A stretch of 64,000 nt of DNA from JBBRSD01 sp038245725 (GCA_038245725.1 JBBRSD010000009.1:1-64000); one strand, 5' to 3'; positions 23,190 to 32,349 are shown, counted from the stretch's first letter. Translations and numbers: made by a program. The notes: generated by a model not told the origin, from the letters alone.

Positions 23190-26100
23190 GCCGCCGCCAC
23201 AGGTACTTCAGGTTGAGAAGAGGGTGCAGGTGCGAACTTGGGCTTGAAGCGCCGCAGCAGAAGGGAGTTCGTCACCACAGAGACCGATGAGAACGCCATA
23301 GCCGCGCCCGCGATCCAAGGGAACGGTGAGAGCAGCCCAACTGCGGCCACCGGAATGAGCACGGTGTTGTAGCCCAGCGCCCAGACGAAGTTCTGGCGTA
23401 TCTTGCGCATGGTCCGGCGCGATAGTTCGATCGCGGTCACGACGTCGCGCAGGTCGTTCTTGATGAGCACGATGCCGCCGGTCTCCATCGCGACGTCCGT
23501 GCCAGCACCCATCGCTATGCCCACGTCGGCCTGCGCGAGCGCTGGCGTGTCGTTGATGCCGTCACCGACCATCGCGACGATGAGCCCTTCGGCCTGCAGC
23601 TTCGCGACCTCCTCGGCTTTGTGCTCGGGGAGCACCTCGGCGAGGACCTGTGTTGCGGGGATGCCCACCAGCTTCGCGATCGCCTCGGCCGTGCGGCGGT
23701 TGTCGCCCGTGATCATGTAGACCTTCACGTCGCCGCTACGGAGGCGTCTGACAGCTTCGGCCGAGTTCGGCTTGAGCGTGTCTGCGACCGCGATGAGCCC
23801 TGCGAGCTTCTGCCCGTTGACGCCAACGAGCATCACGGTCTTGCCCTCGCTCTCGAGCTGAGCGATGCGCTCTTCGAAAGCCCCGATCTCGATGCCCTCG
23901 CGCGCCATGAGCTTGCGGTTGCCGAACGCGACGCGCATGCCGGTCACGACGCCTTCGACGCCGTGACCCGGAATCGCCGAGAACCCCTCGACCTCCGGTA
24001 TCGCGATCCCGTCGGCCTTGGCGCGCGCCATGACCGCCTCGGCCAGCGGGTGCTCGGAGTTCTTCTCGAGCGCCGCAGCGAACGTGAACATGCGCGCGGT
24101 GTCGTGGCCCTCGGCGAGTTCGATGTCGGTGACCTCGGGCTTGCCGTGCGTGAGCGTGCCGGTCTTGTCGAAGACGATCGCCGAGATCTTGTACGCGGTC
24201 TCAAGCGCGTCGCCGGACTTGATCAGGATGCCGTTCTCGGCGCCTCGGCCCGTGCCGACCATGATCGCCGTTGGCGTGGCGAGCCCGAGCGCACATGGAC
24301 ACGCGATTACCACGACGGCGATGCCGGCGAGCAGCGCGGCAATCCACCAGCCGTTGATCGAGGCGGCCATGAGAATCGGCTGGAGGAGCGCGAAGGAGCC
24401 CGTGGGGTCCGGCTGCGTCCCGAAGATGAGCGGGCCGGCGAAGGCCCAGAACAGGAACGTCAACACGGCCGCAACGATGACCGTCGGCACGAAAACGGCG
24501 CTGATCCGATCGGCGAAGCGCTGCACGGGCGCCTTGCTGCCCTGCGCCTCCTCGACCAGGCGCACGATCTGCGCGAGCGCGGTGTCGGCTCCAACCTTCG
24601 TCGCGCGAAACGTGAACGATCCGAGCTTGTTCGTGGTCGCGCCGATGACTTGATCACCGGCGTTCTTTTCGACCGGAATCGGCTCTCCGGTCAGCATCGA
24701 CTCGTCGACCGCGCTGCTACCGGACATGACGAGGCCGTCGACCGGCACCTTCTCGCCCGGACGCACGACGATGAGGTCACCGACGACGACCTGCTCGATG
24801 GGCACGTCGAGCTCTTCTCCCCCACGCACGATGCGCGCCGTCTTTGCAGCCAGGCCGATCAGCTTCTTGATCGCATCGCTCGTGCGGCCCTTCGCCCGAG
24901 CCTCAAGCAACTTGCCGAGAAGGACGAACGTAATGAGCAACGCGCTCGTCTCGTAGAACGACGGTTCCATCTGGACCGCCGGGACGAACGTAGCGGCAAC
25001 GGAATAGAAGTACGCCGCCGAGGTACCGATGGCGACGAGTAGATCCATGCTGCCGCTCAGCCGTTTGATCGCGTGGAATGCTCCCCGGTAGAAGCGCCAG
25101 CCGGCGACGAACTGGACCGGAGTGGCGAGCGCGAACATGAGGTACTTGGAGACCATCATCGGATTCCACGCACCGCCGACGGCGCTCGCCAGCCACTCGG
25201 AAATCTTCAGCGGCACGAGCGTCATGAACGGCGGAATCATCGCGATCACGACGAGCGGAATCGAGAAAGCCAGCGCGAAGAAGAACATGTGTACTTCGGT
25301 CTGGTACGCCTGTGCCTGCGCTTCTGCCTGCACGTCGACCTTCTCGGAACCAAGAGCTAGATCGACCTTGACGGTCGCGCCGTACCCCGCGCCCTTGATC
25401 GCGCTGATGATGTCGTCGACGCCCACGACCTCCGGGTTGAATTCGACGATGCCGGTGTTCGTCGCAAGGTTCACGCTGACGCTCTCGACGCCATCAATCT
25501 TGCCGACGACCTTCTCGATGATCGCCGAGCAGGACGCGCACGTCATGCCCGTGATCGCGAGTGTGATGCGACCGGCGGGGCCGGCGGGACGCGAAGCTGC
25601 CGCGCTCACGTCACCCACCGACGACAGCAGCGTCGCCGTGTAGCCGATGCTTCCGACCTTCTCGGCGATGGCGCCGGGGTCGAGCACGTGAGGATCGTAG
25701 GTTGTCGTCAGCCGCTCCAGCGCCAGATTGACCGTCGCCGAGCCGATGCCCTCGGTCTTGCCGAGAACCTTTTCGATAATCGCCGAGCAAGACGCACAGG
25801 TCATGCCACCCACGGCGAACGTGGCTTCGGAGGTTGCCGACATCGGGGCCGTTTCGGCAGGAGCCGCTGGTTCGGCTTCCTCGGGAACGACCGGGCAGGC
25901 GGTGGGTTCGGGTGCCGCGAGAGACGCGGGCGAGGGCGACGCCGCGAGCTCGGGTGCGGGTACGGGCTCTGGCTCGGGCGGCGGTGCGGGTGTGCGTGCA
26001 GGCATGGGAGCCGGCGCCGAGGTCTCGGCTGCTGGCGCGGGAGCCGGTGTGGGCGCAGACGCGACTGGGCCGACGCCCATCCTGGCGACGCGGGCCGCCA

Positions 26101-27196
26101 CCGCGGCCGAAGCCGCCTTGGCGGCCTCTACGGCTGAGGAGGGTGCGGCTTCTGCCTCGGCCTCCGAGGTGTTCGCGCCGACCGCCGAAACAGCTGCAGC
26201 CATAGCTGCGACAGGTGCGGGCACGGGCATTGGTGCGGGCGTTGACGGCGGCTCGACGCGAGCCGCCTCAACCGACGCGGGCCCCATCGGCGCTGCAGCC
26301 GGGGCGCTTGCAGCCTGCTGAGATGCGGCGGGTGCTACGGCGCGGACGGCCTCGCCGGGCAGCGTGCTCACGATCGCCATTCCACGCACGAATGGAGTCC
26401 CCGGCGTGAAGCCTGCGGCCCTCACGGCGCTGGAAAGATCGCTGAGAGGCACCTCGCGATCGAGGTACACGGTCAGTGACTTGTCGCCAGCATCACCTTC
26501 GGCAGCAGCCACACCGGCGACCTGACGCGCTTCCATTGTCACGAGCTTCTCGCAGGCCGCGCAGTGCATGCCTTCAGAGCTCAACTTGAGACGTCGATAC
26601 GAGCCGGTATGTGCCGGTGGCTGCGCGGCGACAGGAGACTCAACCGGTTTCGGGGAGACGACCGGTGCCGGTGGCTCGGCGTCGACCGGCGGTGCTGGCA
26701 GCTCGACCGCAACCATTGGTGCGACCGCGACCGGCGAAATCGCCGGCTCGGCGACCGTGGGTGCCGGCGGAGCGCCGACGTCGGGCTCGCGCTCAGCTGT
26801 CGGCTTGGAGAACATCCTCGCTGCCACAGGCACGGCGGACGCCGGCTCAGAGGGAATCGGATCCGGGAGTCCTCCGCTGTGGAGAATGAGCTCCACGTTG
26901 CCGATCTCGGTGCGGTCGGCCTCGATGGGCAACTCGACGGCGATGGCGGCGTCAGTTCCGCTCAGTACGGTCGGCGCGCCAGGCGAGAAGCCCGCTCGCA
27001 CGATTGCAGTCAACATCGCGTCTACGGGAACATCATGAGATGCATAGATGACGACCTGACCGTTCGAGTGGTTGGCGAGTACCGCTTCGATTCCGGGAAT
27101 GTCGCTGAGCCAGGCGGTCAGGACTTGCTCGCAGGAGTGGCAACGCATTCCGTCGACTCGCAGGCGCACAACGGCGCGTTCGTTACTCGACGGCAT
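23186..27196 (-). CDS. copA: Copper-translocating P1B-type ATPase with four metal-binding domains
   Basis: The C-terminal half is a complete P1B ATPase: intramembrane CPCALGLATPTA, phosphorylation site DKTGTLTHG, TGDNRRTAEA and GDGINDTPAL. Four HMA domains precede it, with CHSC (about 19-22), CAAC (about 212-215), CASC (about 467-470) and CASC (about 553-556). Two linkers very rich in Ala, Pro and Val separate the first three (about 110-200 and 275-455). At 1336 residues it is much longer than the 700-800 of usual bacterial CopA. It should export Cu(I) from the cytoplasm. ATG 27196 is chosen because AGGTG lies seven bases upstream. The short gap behind it points to an operon with the cupredoxin gene. 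Confidence 0.92.
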   Translation of the reverse strand: MPSSNERAVVRLRVDGMRCHSCEQVLTAWLSDIPGIEAVLANHSNGQVVIYASHDVPVDAMLTAIVRAGFSPGAPTVLSGTDAAIAVELPIEADRTEIGNVELILHSGGLPDPIPSEPASAVPVAARMFSKPTAEREPDVGAPPAPTVAEPAISPVAVAPMVAVELPAPPVDAEPPAPVVSPKPVESPVAAQPPAHTGSYRRLKLSSEGMHCAACEKLVTMEARQVAGVAAAEGDAGDKSLTVYLDREVPLSDLSSAVRAAGFTPGTPFVRGMAIVSTLPGEAVRAVAPAASQQAASAPAAAPMGPASVEAARVEPPSTPAPMPVPAPVAAMAAAVSAVGANTSEAEAEAAPSSAVEAAKAASAAVAARVARMGVGPVASAPTPAPAPAAETSAPAPMPARTPAPPPEPEPVPAPELAASPSPASLAAPEPTACPVVPEEAEPAAPAETAPMSATSEATFAVGGMTCASCSAIIEKVLGKTEGIGSATVNLALERLTTTYDPHVLDPGAIAEKVGSIGYTATLLSSVGDVSAAASRPAGPAGRITLAITGMTCASCSAIIEKVVGKIDGVESVSVNLATNTGIVEFNPEVVGVDDIISAIKGAGYGATVKVDLALGSEKVDVQAEAQAQAYQTEVHMFFFALAFSIPLVVIAMIPPFMTLVPLKISEWLASAVGGAWNPMMVSKYLMFALATPVQFVAGWRFYRGAFHAIKRLSGSMDLLVAIGTSAAYFYSVAATFVPAVQMEPSFYETSALLITFVLLGKLLEARAKGRTSDAIKKLIGLAAKTARIVRGGEELDVPIEQVVVGDLIVVRPGEKVPVDGLVMSGSSAVDESMLTGEPIPVEKNAGDQVIGATTNKLGSFTFRATKVGADTALAQIVRLVEEAQGSKAPVQRFADRISAVFVPTVIVAAVLTFLFWAFAGPLIFGTQPDPTGSFALLQPILMAASINGWWIAALLAGIAVVVIACPCALGLATPTAIMVGTGRGAENGILIKSGDALETAYKISAIVFDKTGTLTHGKPEVTDIELAEGHDTARMFTFAAALEKNSEHPLAEAVMARAKADGIAIPEVEGFSAIPGHGVEGVVTGMRVAFGNRKLMAREGIEIGAFEERIAQLESEGKTVMLVGVNGQKLAGLIAVADTLKPNSAEAVRRLRSGDVKVYMITGDNRRTAEAIAKLVGIPATQVLAEVLPEHKAEEVAKLQAEGLIVAMVGDGINDTPALAQADVGIAMGAGTDVAMETGGIVLIKNDLRDVVTAIELSRRTMRKIRQNFVWALGYNTVLIPVAAVGLLSPFPWIAGAAMAFSSVSVVTNSLLLRRFKPKFAPAPSSQPEVPVAAA

Positions 27197-27241
27197 CTGA
27201 ATCACCTGCCTGATTGATGGTTGTGTGCGTCAGCATAACCC

Positions 27242-27805
27242 CTACTCAACTACAATCTTGCCGAATACCATGCTCATGCCGCACGAGAACGAGTACGTCC
27301 CCGCCTTCAATGCGGGAAGTCGGACGACCCTCGGGCCCGCCGAGAGATCCTCGGAGAACCCAAGGTCCGACGAGATGACCTGCGCCGTGCAGCCTCCACC
27401 TTGGCCAAACGTGATCTCAGCCGGAACGCCAGCCTTCAACTTGATGATGTTCGGGGAGTACGTAGTGCCGACCTTCACGCCTATCGCCTGAATGCCCCCA
27501 CTGAGTAGTGCGTTCCCTTCCACGGGTGCGCCTGTCACCCCACTCTTCGTAGAGGCACTCGAACCGCCGCCGCAACAAGCGCAGCCACTGCCCCCCGCCG
27601 TTCCAGGAGCACAGGTTCGCTTTCCAGCCGCGCTGGCACCGGCAACGGGGGTGGCCCGGCCCACCGCGACGGCGATACCCGGTGATACGGCCTGCACGGT
27701 GCGTGCGGAGGCCAACTTGTACGCCCCGAGAAACGCCGCCATGAGCAGGCCCGCGATGATCACGAGTTGCAAAGCGTTGTTCTTCTTAGCTGCGCTCTCA
27801 GTCAT
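27242..27805 (-). CDS. Membrane-anchored cupredoxin-like protein
   Basis: An N-terminal helix (about 12-32) anchors the protein. A Cys/Gly/Ser-rich stretch with CACC (about 73-76) follows, then a cupredoxin_1-type domain (about 100-187) ending in YSFSCGMSMVFGKIVVE, where Cys and Met are plausible copper ligands. The domain is of the EfeO/plastocyanin-like class. ATG 27805 sits seven bases after GGAG. It lies between the SafE-cupredoxin fusion and copA, so a role as extracytoplasmic copper acceptor or donor is likely. Confidence 0.8.
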   Translation of the reverse strand: MTESAAKKNNALQLVIIAGLLMAAFLGAYKLASARTVQAVSPGIAVAVGRATPVAGASAAGKRTCAPGTAGGSGCACCGGGSSASTKSGVTGAPVEGNALLSGGIQAIGVKVGTTYSPNIIKLKAGVPAEITFGQGGGCTAQVISSDLGFSEDLSAGPRVVRLPALKAGTYSFSCGMSMVFGKIVVE

Positions 27806-27829
27806 TTCCATACTCCTTTGAGTATCGGG

Positions 27830-29125
27830 TTACGAGAAGAAACCGCCAAGCGCCAGCCCCACGATTGCCGCGGCAACCAGGCCGCCTGCCAGCAAGACGA
27901 GCTGGACAGCCGTGAGGCCGAGCAGGACCGGCTGCGGAGCAGCAGCGGCCTTCTTACCCTTCTTGTTCGGTGCTGCCGCCGGCGCACGGCGCTTGGCAAC
28001 GAACAGCGCCGTCGCGGTGACGACGAGCGTCAACGTGAGCCACAGCAGGGGTGAGCCTGGAACGCCTCCGGCGCTCGTCGGTCCTCCGATGGCGCCAACC
28101 GCCAGCGTGCCCGACATCATCCCCATGCCACATGTCATCGTATACGTCCCGGCCTTGGTCGGCGGTATGTCGACCTTGGTCACGGCATCATCGGCCAGCG
28201 GGACGCTGACGCCTAGCTGCGGCAACACCAGTTGATTCGAACAGGACACGCTTTCTTGACGGTCGACTACGAGCCTCACGGGCTTGTCGGCGGGGATGTT
28301 GACGGTCGTCGGAACGTACTGCGTGTTCTTGATGACGAGCGGGACCTCGATCACGCCGTCGGCAGCGGTGGTGTATCCCGCCGTTGAGGCCGTCGCGCCG
28401 CCGCCGATCACAGCCGTCTTGATGGTGGTGAACGTCACCGGCGAGCCGATGAGCGTGGCTGCGCGGTTGATGAAGACGAGGCCGAACAGCATGACCACGA
28501 CCGCCAAGCCTACGGTCAGCTGATGTTTCCAGTTCTTCGGGATCATGCTCGAAGCGACGCCGAAGCCCAACATGAGCGGCGCAGTTCCCAGCCCGAAGGC
28601 GAGCATCGCAACGCCGCCGCCCAGGATGCTACCGGTGCCGGCAGCCGCGAGCTGAGCCGCCTGGAGCGGCGCGCATGGCATGAGTCCCGTCAGCAGCCCG
28701 AAGGAGATCGGCGTCGCAATCGAAGTCACACCGTGCTCGGCGTCGGACTTGGCCCTCCGGCGGAGCTTCGAGAGTGCCGTCACAAGGAACTTCGGCGGAC
28801 GAGGACTCAGGCGCGCCGCCCACGGCACGCGACCAGTCATCCCCAATCCGAGGACGACCATGAAGCCGCCCGCCGCGAACATGATCCACGGCCGGACGCC
28901 GTTCAGGTTGAATGCCGAGCCGACCGCGCCGAGCAGCAAACCGACGAGTACGTAGCTGACGATCTTGGCGCCTTGATAGGCAAGGTTCGGCACGATCTTG
29001 GTGGTCCAATGATCGTCTTCATCGCCTTTGACGGCGTAGGTGACGACCATGGGGCCGCACATCGAGATGCAGTGGACGCTCGTTGCGAGGCCCAGCGCGA
29101 ACATCGACAGGAATAGGGCTATCAC
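27830..29125 (-). CDS. SafE/TauE-like (COG2836) membrane protein fused to a cupredoxin domain
   Basis: Six or so helices (about 1-245) carry the COG2836 motifs SVHCISMCGPM and GLMPCAPLQ. A cupredoxin-like domain (about 260-350) follows, with SCSNQ and MTCGMGMMSG as likely copper ligands. A further helix (about 360-380), a basic Ala/Pro stretch and a last helix close the 431-residue protein. COG2836 proteins are often linked to copper delivery and oxidase assembly, although they are annotated as sulfite exporters. GTG 29125 follows GAGGAG; a longer frame upstream lacks a binding site. The pairing of transporter and cupredoxin suggests that copper is the cargo. Confidence 0.8.
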   Translation of the reverse strand: MIALFLSMFALGLATSVHCISMCGPMVVTYAVKGDEDDHWTTKIVPNLAYQGAKIVSYVLVGLLLGAVGSAFNLNGVRPWIMFAAGGFMVVLGLGMTGRVPWAARLSPRPPKFLVTALSKLRRRAKSDAEHGVTSIATPISFGLLTGLMPCAPLQAAQLAAAGTGSILGGGVAMLAFGLGTAPLMLGFGVASSMIPKNWKHQLTVGLAVVVMLFGLVFINRAATLIGSPVTFTTIKTAVIGGGATASTAGYTTAADGVIEVPLVIKNTQYVPTTVNIPADKPVRLVVDRQESVSCSNQLVLPQLGVSVPLADDAVTKVDIPPTKAGTYTMTCGMGMMSGTLAVGAIGGPTSAGGVPGSPLLWLTLTLVVTATALFVAKRRAPAAAPNKKGKKAAAAPQPVLLGLTAVQLVLLAGGLVAAAIVGLALGGFFS

Positions 29126-29240
29126 GATGAAAGACTCCTCGTGTGCGGGGGCGGAACGGACGCCCACGATTCGGGGCGCACGCCAATAGCCGCACTAAGG
29201 CGCGCGCGAACACGCAACCTGGTGCGGACACGAGAAAGGA

Positions 29241-29603
29241 TCAGACTCGGAAGCGCTCTCCGCGAGGACGTACGGGCGGAGGCGGTGGATTGCACGCTCG
29301 AGCCAGCACCGGGCGGCCGGTGACCTGCGGTGCGAGCAGTGCGACAGCGCCCGCGAAGGCCGCAAGGAGCATCAAAAACAGAGCGTCGATGCCGCTCGGG
29401 ACTGTGCCCGCGGGGGCGGAGTCGAACGCCCACAGGCCTCCGCAAAGAGACGAGAAGTGCGGACCGTTGAACGGGACGAATCCCATTGCACCCGAGTTCA
29501 TCGTGCAGCCGACCATGTGGCACGTCGGAACCGCGATCGCGACGATCGCGACCACGATAGCAAGCGGCAGGGCGAGCCTGCGCATGGTAGCGAATGCGGA
29601 CAT
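29241..29603 (-). CDS. Small membrane protein with Cys/His/Met-containing loop
   Basis: This 120-residue protein has two hydrophobic helices (about 10-27 and 70-92) with a loop holding CHMVGCTM and SSLCGGLW between them, and a Pro-rich tail. I know no family. The thiol and thioether residues and the place just upstream of the SafE-cupredoxin gene suggest a metal-handling role, but this is inference. ATG follows GGAAAGG. Confidence 0.65.
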   Translation of the reverse strand: MSAFATMRRLALPLAIVVAIVAIAVPTCHMVGCTMNSGAMGFVPFNGPHFSSLCGGLWAFDSAPAGTVPSGIDALFLMLLAAFAGAVALLAPQVTGRPVLARACNPPPPPVRPRGERFRV

Positions 29604-29711
29604 GGACGCCTTTCCGAAACCTTCGGCGCAAGTGAACCAACAACTTTCGTGCCGGGCGGTCTGCCGGGACAGGGTGTGCCAAGAGGGCAGCCGCTGGTAC
29701 GTCGTTCGGAG

Positions 29712-30125
29712 CTATATCGACTGTCCGAGCTGACGGTCGGGGCAGAAGCACAGCGAGACCGAGTTGATGCAATATCGCAAACCGGTGGGCTCGGGCCCAT
29801 CGCCAAAAACGTGGCCGAGATGACCACCGCATGCAGCGCACCGCACCTCAACCCGGTGCATCCCAAGCGTGTCATCGACGTGCTCGGTGACCAGACGGGG
29901 TTCGATCGGCGCGTAGAAACTCGGCCACCCGCAGCCCGAGTGGAACTTCGTCTCGGAGGTGAACAGCTTCGTCCCACAACCGGCACACTCGTAGTAGCCG
30001 GGTTCGGTCAGATCCGTGAGCGCGCCCGAGTACGCTGGTTCCGTGCCCGCGCGGCGTAGCACGCGGAACTCCTCAGGCGTGAGCATCTCGCGCCATTCAT
30101 CGTCGGAGCGATCGATCCTGACCAT
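29712..30125 (-). CDS. msrB: Peptide-methionine (R)-S-oxide reductase
   Basis: MsrB repairs the R form of methionine sulfoxide. The 137-residue protein has the two zinc-binding pairs CAGC and CAAC, the conserved SGCGWPSFY, and the catalytic Cys in RYCINSVSL. The active site is an ordinary Cys codon, unlike the neighbouring MsrA. ATG 30125 lies seven bases after GGAGG. It follows msrA on the same strand with a 98-base gap. Confidence 0.95.
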   Translation of the reverse strand: MVRIDRSDDEWREMLTPEEFRVLRRAGTEPAYSGALTDLTEPGYYECAGCGTKLFTSETKFHSGCGWPSFYAPIEPRLVTEHVDDTLGMHRVEVRCAACGGHLGHVFGDGPEPTGLRYCINSVSLCFCPDRQLGQSI

Positions 30126-30223
30126 GCGCACGCCTCCCCAGGCTGCGGCGATCTTCCCTCGGCGAGTGTACTACTTCGACAGAGCAGGTCGCGCATCCTG
30201 AGAAGGAATGGCACATTCGGCGA

Positions 30224-30943
30224 TCAGAACGCCGAGCAGCCAGCCCCGCCAGTCGAGCTCCCGCCCCGGGAGATCAGTCGCGTGCGCCCGGCCTCGCTCA
30301 GACCGAAGGCGTCGATCTCGCGGTCGAGCTGCACGCGGGTTCCGTCGCCAGCGACGTAGCCGTTGACGCGGGCCGCGGCGCTGCTCTCGCGGATCGCGGC
30401 CTCGTCGCCACCGAACATCTCGGCGAACTCGCGTCCAAGCACACGGTCGTTTCGCAGGTAGTATTTCTGGTGGTAGTCCTCGGCGAGCCAGAAACGGCTC
30501 AGCAGCTCGATGCGAGTGGCGAGTTCGCCGACGCCGCGTTTCGCCGCGAAAACGGCCGCCCGCTCCTGGGCGACGGCAAGTTGCTCGGAGTCACGTGCGA
30601 GCACAAGCGAGGCGTACTGCGCCTTGTGCGCCCGCCATGTGGGGTTGTGCGACTCGAACGCAAGATCGACGAGATCGGCATAGCGAACCACGCTCGGGTC
30701 GAAATCGACCTGAAAGCACTCGGTCTGATCGCCAAGCCCGTGATACGTGGGATTCTCGCGGTCGCCACCAGCGTAGCCGACCCGGGTTCTCCAGACTCCT
30801 TCGACGATCCCGAACCGGGCGTCAGGTGTCCAGAATCAACCCACGCCGAACGTAGTCGTGGCAAGGTTCGCAGGGGCAAGCGCGTCGAACGGCGGCGGTG
30901 ACAGCGGCCGCACGGTCCGCCCCTGGCGGAGTGATTCGAACAT
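30224..30943 (-). CDS. msrA: Peptide-methionine (S)-S-oxide reductase, probable selenoprotein (Sec at codon 36)
   Basis: From ATG 30943, preceded by GAGAGGAG at seven bases, the frame runs to 30224 with one in-frame TGA at 30838-30836. Translated with Sec, residues 32-38 are FGVG-U-FW, exactly the MsrA active site GCFW with the catalytic Cys replaced. The sequence on both sides of the TGA is clear MsrA: TPDARFG, TRVGYAGG, NPTYHGLGDQTE and FESHNPTW. The C-terminus has a lone Cys (GAGCSAF) that could be the resolving thiol. Total length is 239 residues including Sec. A SECIS-like hairpin begins 12 bases after the TGA. A reading that starts at GTG 30691 would lose the active site, so a pseudogene or sequencing error is the less likely explanation. 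Confidence 0.85.
30803..30823 (-). promoter_or_regulatory. Bacterial SECIS-like hairpin in msrA
   Basis: On the minus strand GACGCCCG (30823-30816) pairs with CGGG-AT-CGTC (30812-30803), giving eight base pairs with a two-base bulge and a three-base loop GTT. The loop starts 20 bases after the TGA and has G as its first base. These agree with the general features I know for bacterial SECIS elements (short stem, G in the first loop positions, loop roughly 16-37 bases from UGA). Confidence 0.65.
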
Positions 30944-30997
30944 GTCGTAGCTCCTCTCGGTATACCGATAAGGAGTGCAAATGCCGCACCAGCTGAG

Positions 30998-32230
30998 CTA
31001 GTGCTCGGACTTATCGAGTTCGTTCGCGAGCTGCTCGAGAAACAGGCCCACGTCGGTGACAATACCCACCGTTTGCCAACTGCCACGATCGGCGAGTTTG
31101 GTGACGACCGCCGGGTTGATGTCGACGCATACCGTCGTCGTCGAAGCCGGCAGCATGTTCCCGGTCGCGATCGAATGCAGCATCGTCGACAGCATCAGGC
31201 ACGCACCGGCACTCTGCGCGTAGACGCGCATGGCGTTCTGCGCCTCGATCGCGTCAGTGATCACGTCGGGCAATGGCCCGTCGTCACGGATCGAACCGGC
31301 GAGCACGAACGGCGTGCCCTTCTTGACCAGCGTGTACATGAGGCCCTTCGTGATGACTCCTGCCTCGACCGCGGCGCGGATCGAGCCATAGCCGCGCACC
31401 GTGTTGATGGCGCGCAGGTGATGCTCGTGTCCGCCAAGCGTGGGGACGCCATCCTCGAGCCCGACCCCCAGCGACGTCCCGAACAGCGCACTCTCGATGT
31501 CGTGCGTCGCCACGGCGTTGCCCCCGAAGAGCACGGTGATGTAGCCCATCTCGACGAGCCTCGCGAGTTCGCCGGCCGCCCCCGTGTGTACGACGGCGGG
31601 CCCCACGACAGCAATCACGTCCTTGTGCGCCGAGCGCGCGTCGCGCAGCATCTTCGCGACGTCGGCAACCACCTGCGCCTTCGGCTTCTCCGAGGAGACC
31701 GCGCTCGACATGAACTCGAACGCCTGCTTGTCTCGGGGACGCTCCTGAGGGTGCACCCTAATACCGACGCGACCGACCACGAGCGTATCGCCCGCACGTA
31801 CGTCGGCCATCGGCACGGTCGCTGCATCGCACCCTCCGACGGCAACACGCACGCCCAGGTCCATCTCGGGATTGGCGACGCGCACCCAACTCCCGGCAAT
31901 GCGGACGTCGGTCTCCATGTTCGTCGTGGAGTAGAAGTGGTCGGGTAGCACACCGTCCTGCGAAGCAATCGCCAGCCCGGCGTCGGAAGGATCGACTGAG
32001 AACACGCCGTGCTCCTGAATGACGCCCAGGATCTCGTTCAGATGCGTCTGGTCGTTGCCCCGAACGCGCAGGACCGCCACGGAGGAGTCATCGTTCGTCC
32101 GACCGACATCGAACGAGAGTGTTTCGAACTCCCCGCCCATCGCGATGATGTTGTCCATCACCTGAGACATGATGCCTGAATCGATGAGATGGCCCTCGAT
32201 CCGGACCTCTTCGAATACGTCTTGCTGCAT
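30998..32230 (-). CDS. TIGR00300 / LOR-SDH-domain family protein
   Basis: This 410-residue protein matches the TIGR00300 family: an N-terminal LOR/SDH-type domain (about 1-120, EVRIEGHLIDSGIM and FSVDPSDAGLAI) and a C-terminal NAD-binding part (about 200-400, with VVGPAVVHTGA and LFGGNAVATHDIES). Relatives include archaeal ornithine cyclodeaminase and the C-terminal half of cyanobacterial ArgZ/AgrE, so an arginine or ornithine pathway role is possible. ATG 32230 follows GGGAGGG; the open frame upstream has no binding site. It lies 54 bases upstream of msrA on the same strand. Confidence 0.8.
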   Translation of the reverse strand: MQQDVFEEVRIEGHLIDSGIMSQVMDNIIAMGGEFETLSFDVGRTNDDSSVAVLRVRGNDQTHLNEILGVIQEHGVFSVDPSDAGLAIASQDGVLPDHFYSTTNMETDVRIAGSWVRVANPEMDLGVRVAVGGCDAATVPMADVRAGDTLVVGRVGIRVHPQERPRDKQAFEFMSSAVSSEKPKAQVVADVAKMLRDARSAHKDVIAVVGPAVVHTGAAGELARLVEMGYITVLFGGNAVATHDIESALFGTSLGVGLEDGVPTLGGHEHHLRAINTVRGYGSIRAAVEAGVITKGLMYTLVKKGTPFVLAGSIRDDGPLPDVITDAIEAQNAMRVYAQSAGACLMLSTMLHSIATGNMLPASTTTVCVDINPAVVTKLADRGSWQTVGIVTDVGLFLEQLANELDKSEH

Positions 32231-32349
32231 GAACCCTCCCCGCCGGCGGATACGACACCCGAGCGCACTACGAGACGCGGTGGTGTTGCTGCATAGAGCA
32301 GTATCCACGAGATTCCGACGCTGGGAAAGTTGGCAGGTGGCGCTTGCCG

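Noticed and set aside
30961..31005. tRNA-like D-arm (AGCTCAGCTGGT) on the minus strand between the TIGR00300 and msrA genes
   Set aside because: No anticodon arm, T-arm or acceptor stem can be folded with it, and it overlaps the stop of the upstream gene; probably chance.
30499..31086. 195-codon minus-strand frame across the msrA start
   Set aside because: It is in another frame from msrA and its product is Ser/Arg-rich without similarity; the msrA frame with Sec explains the region.
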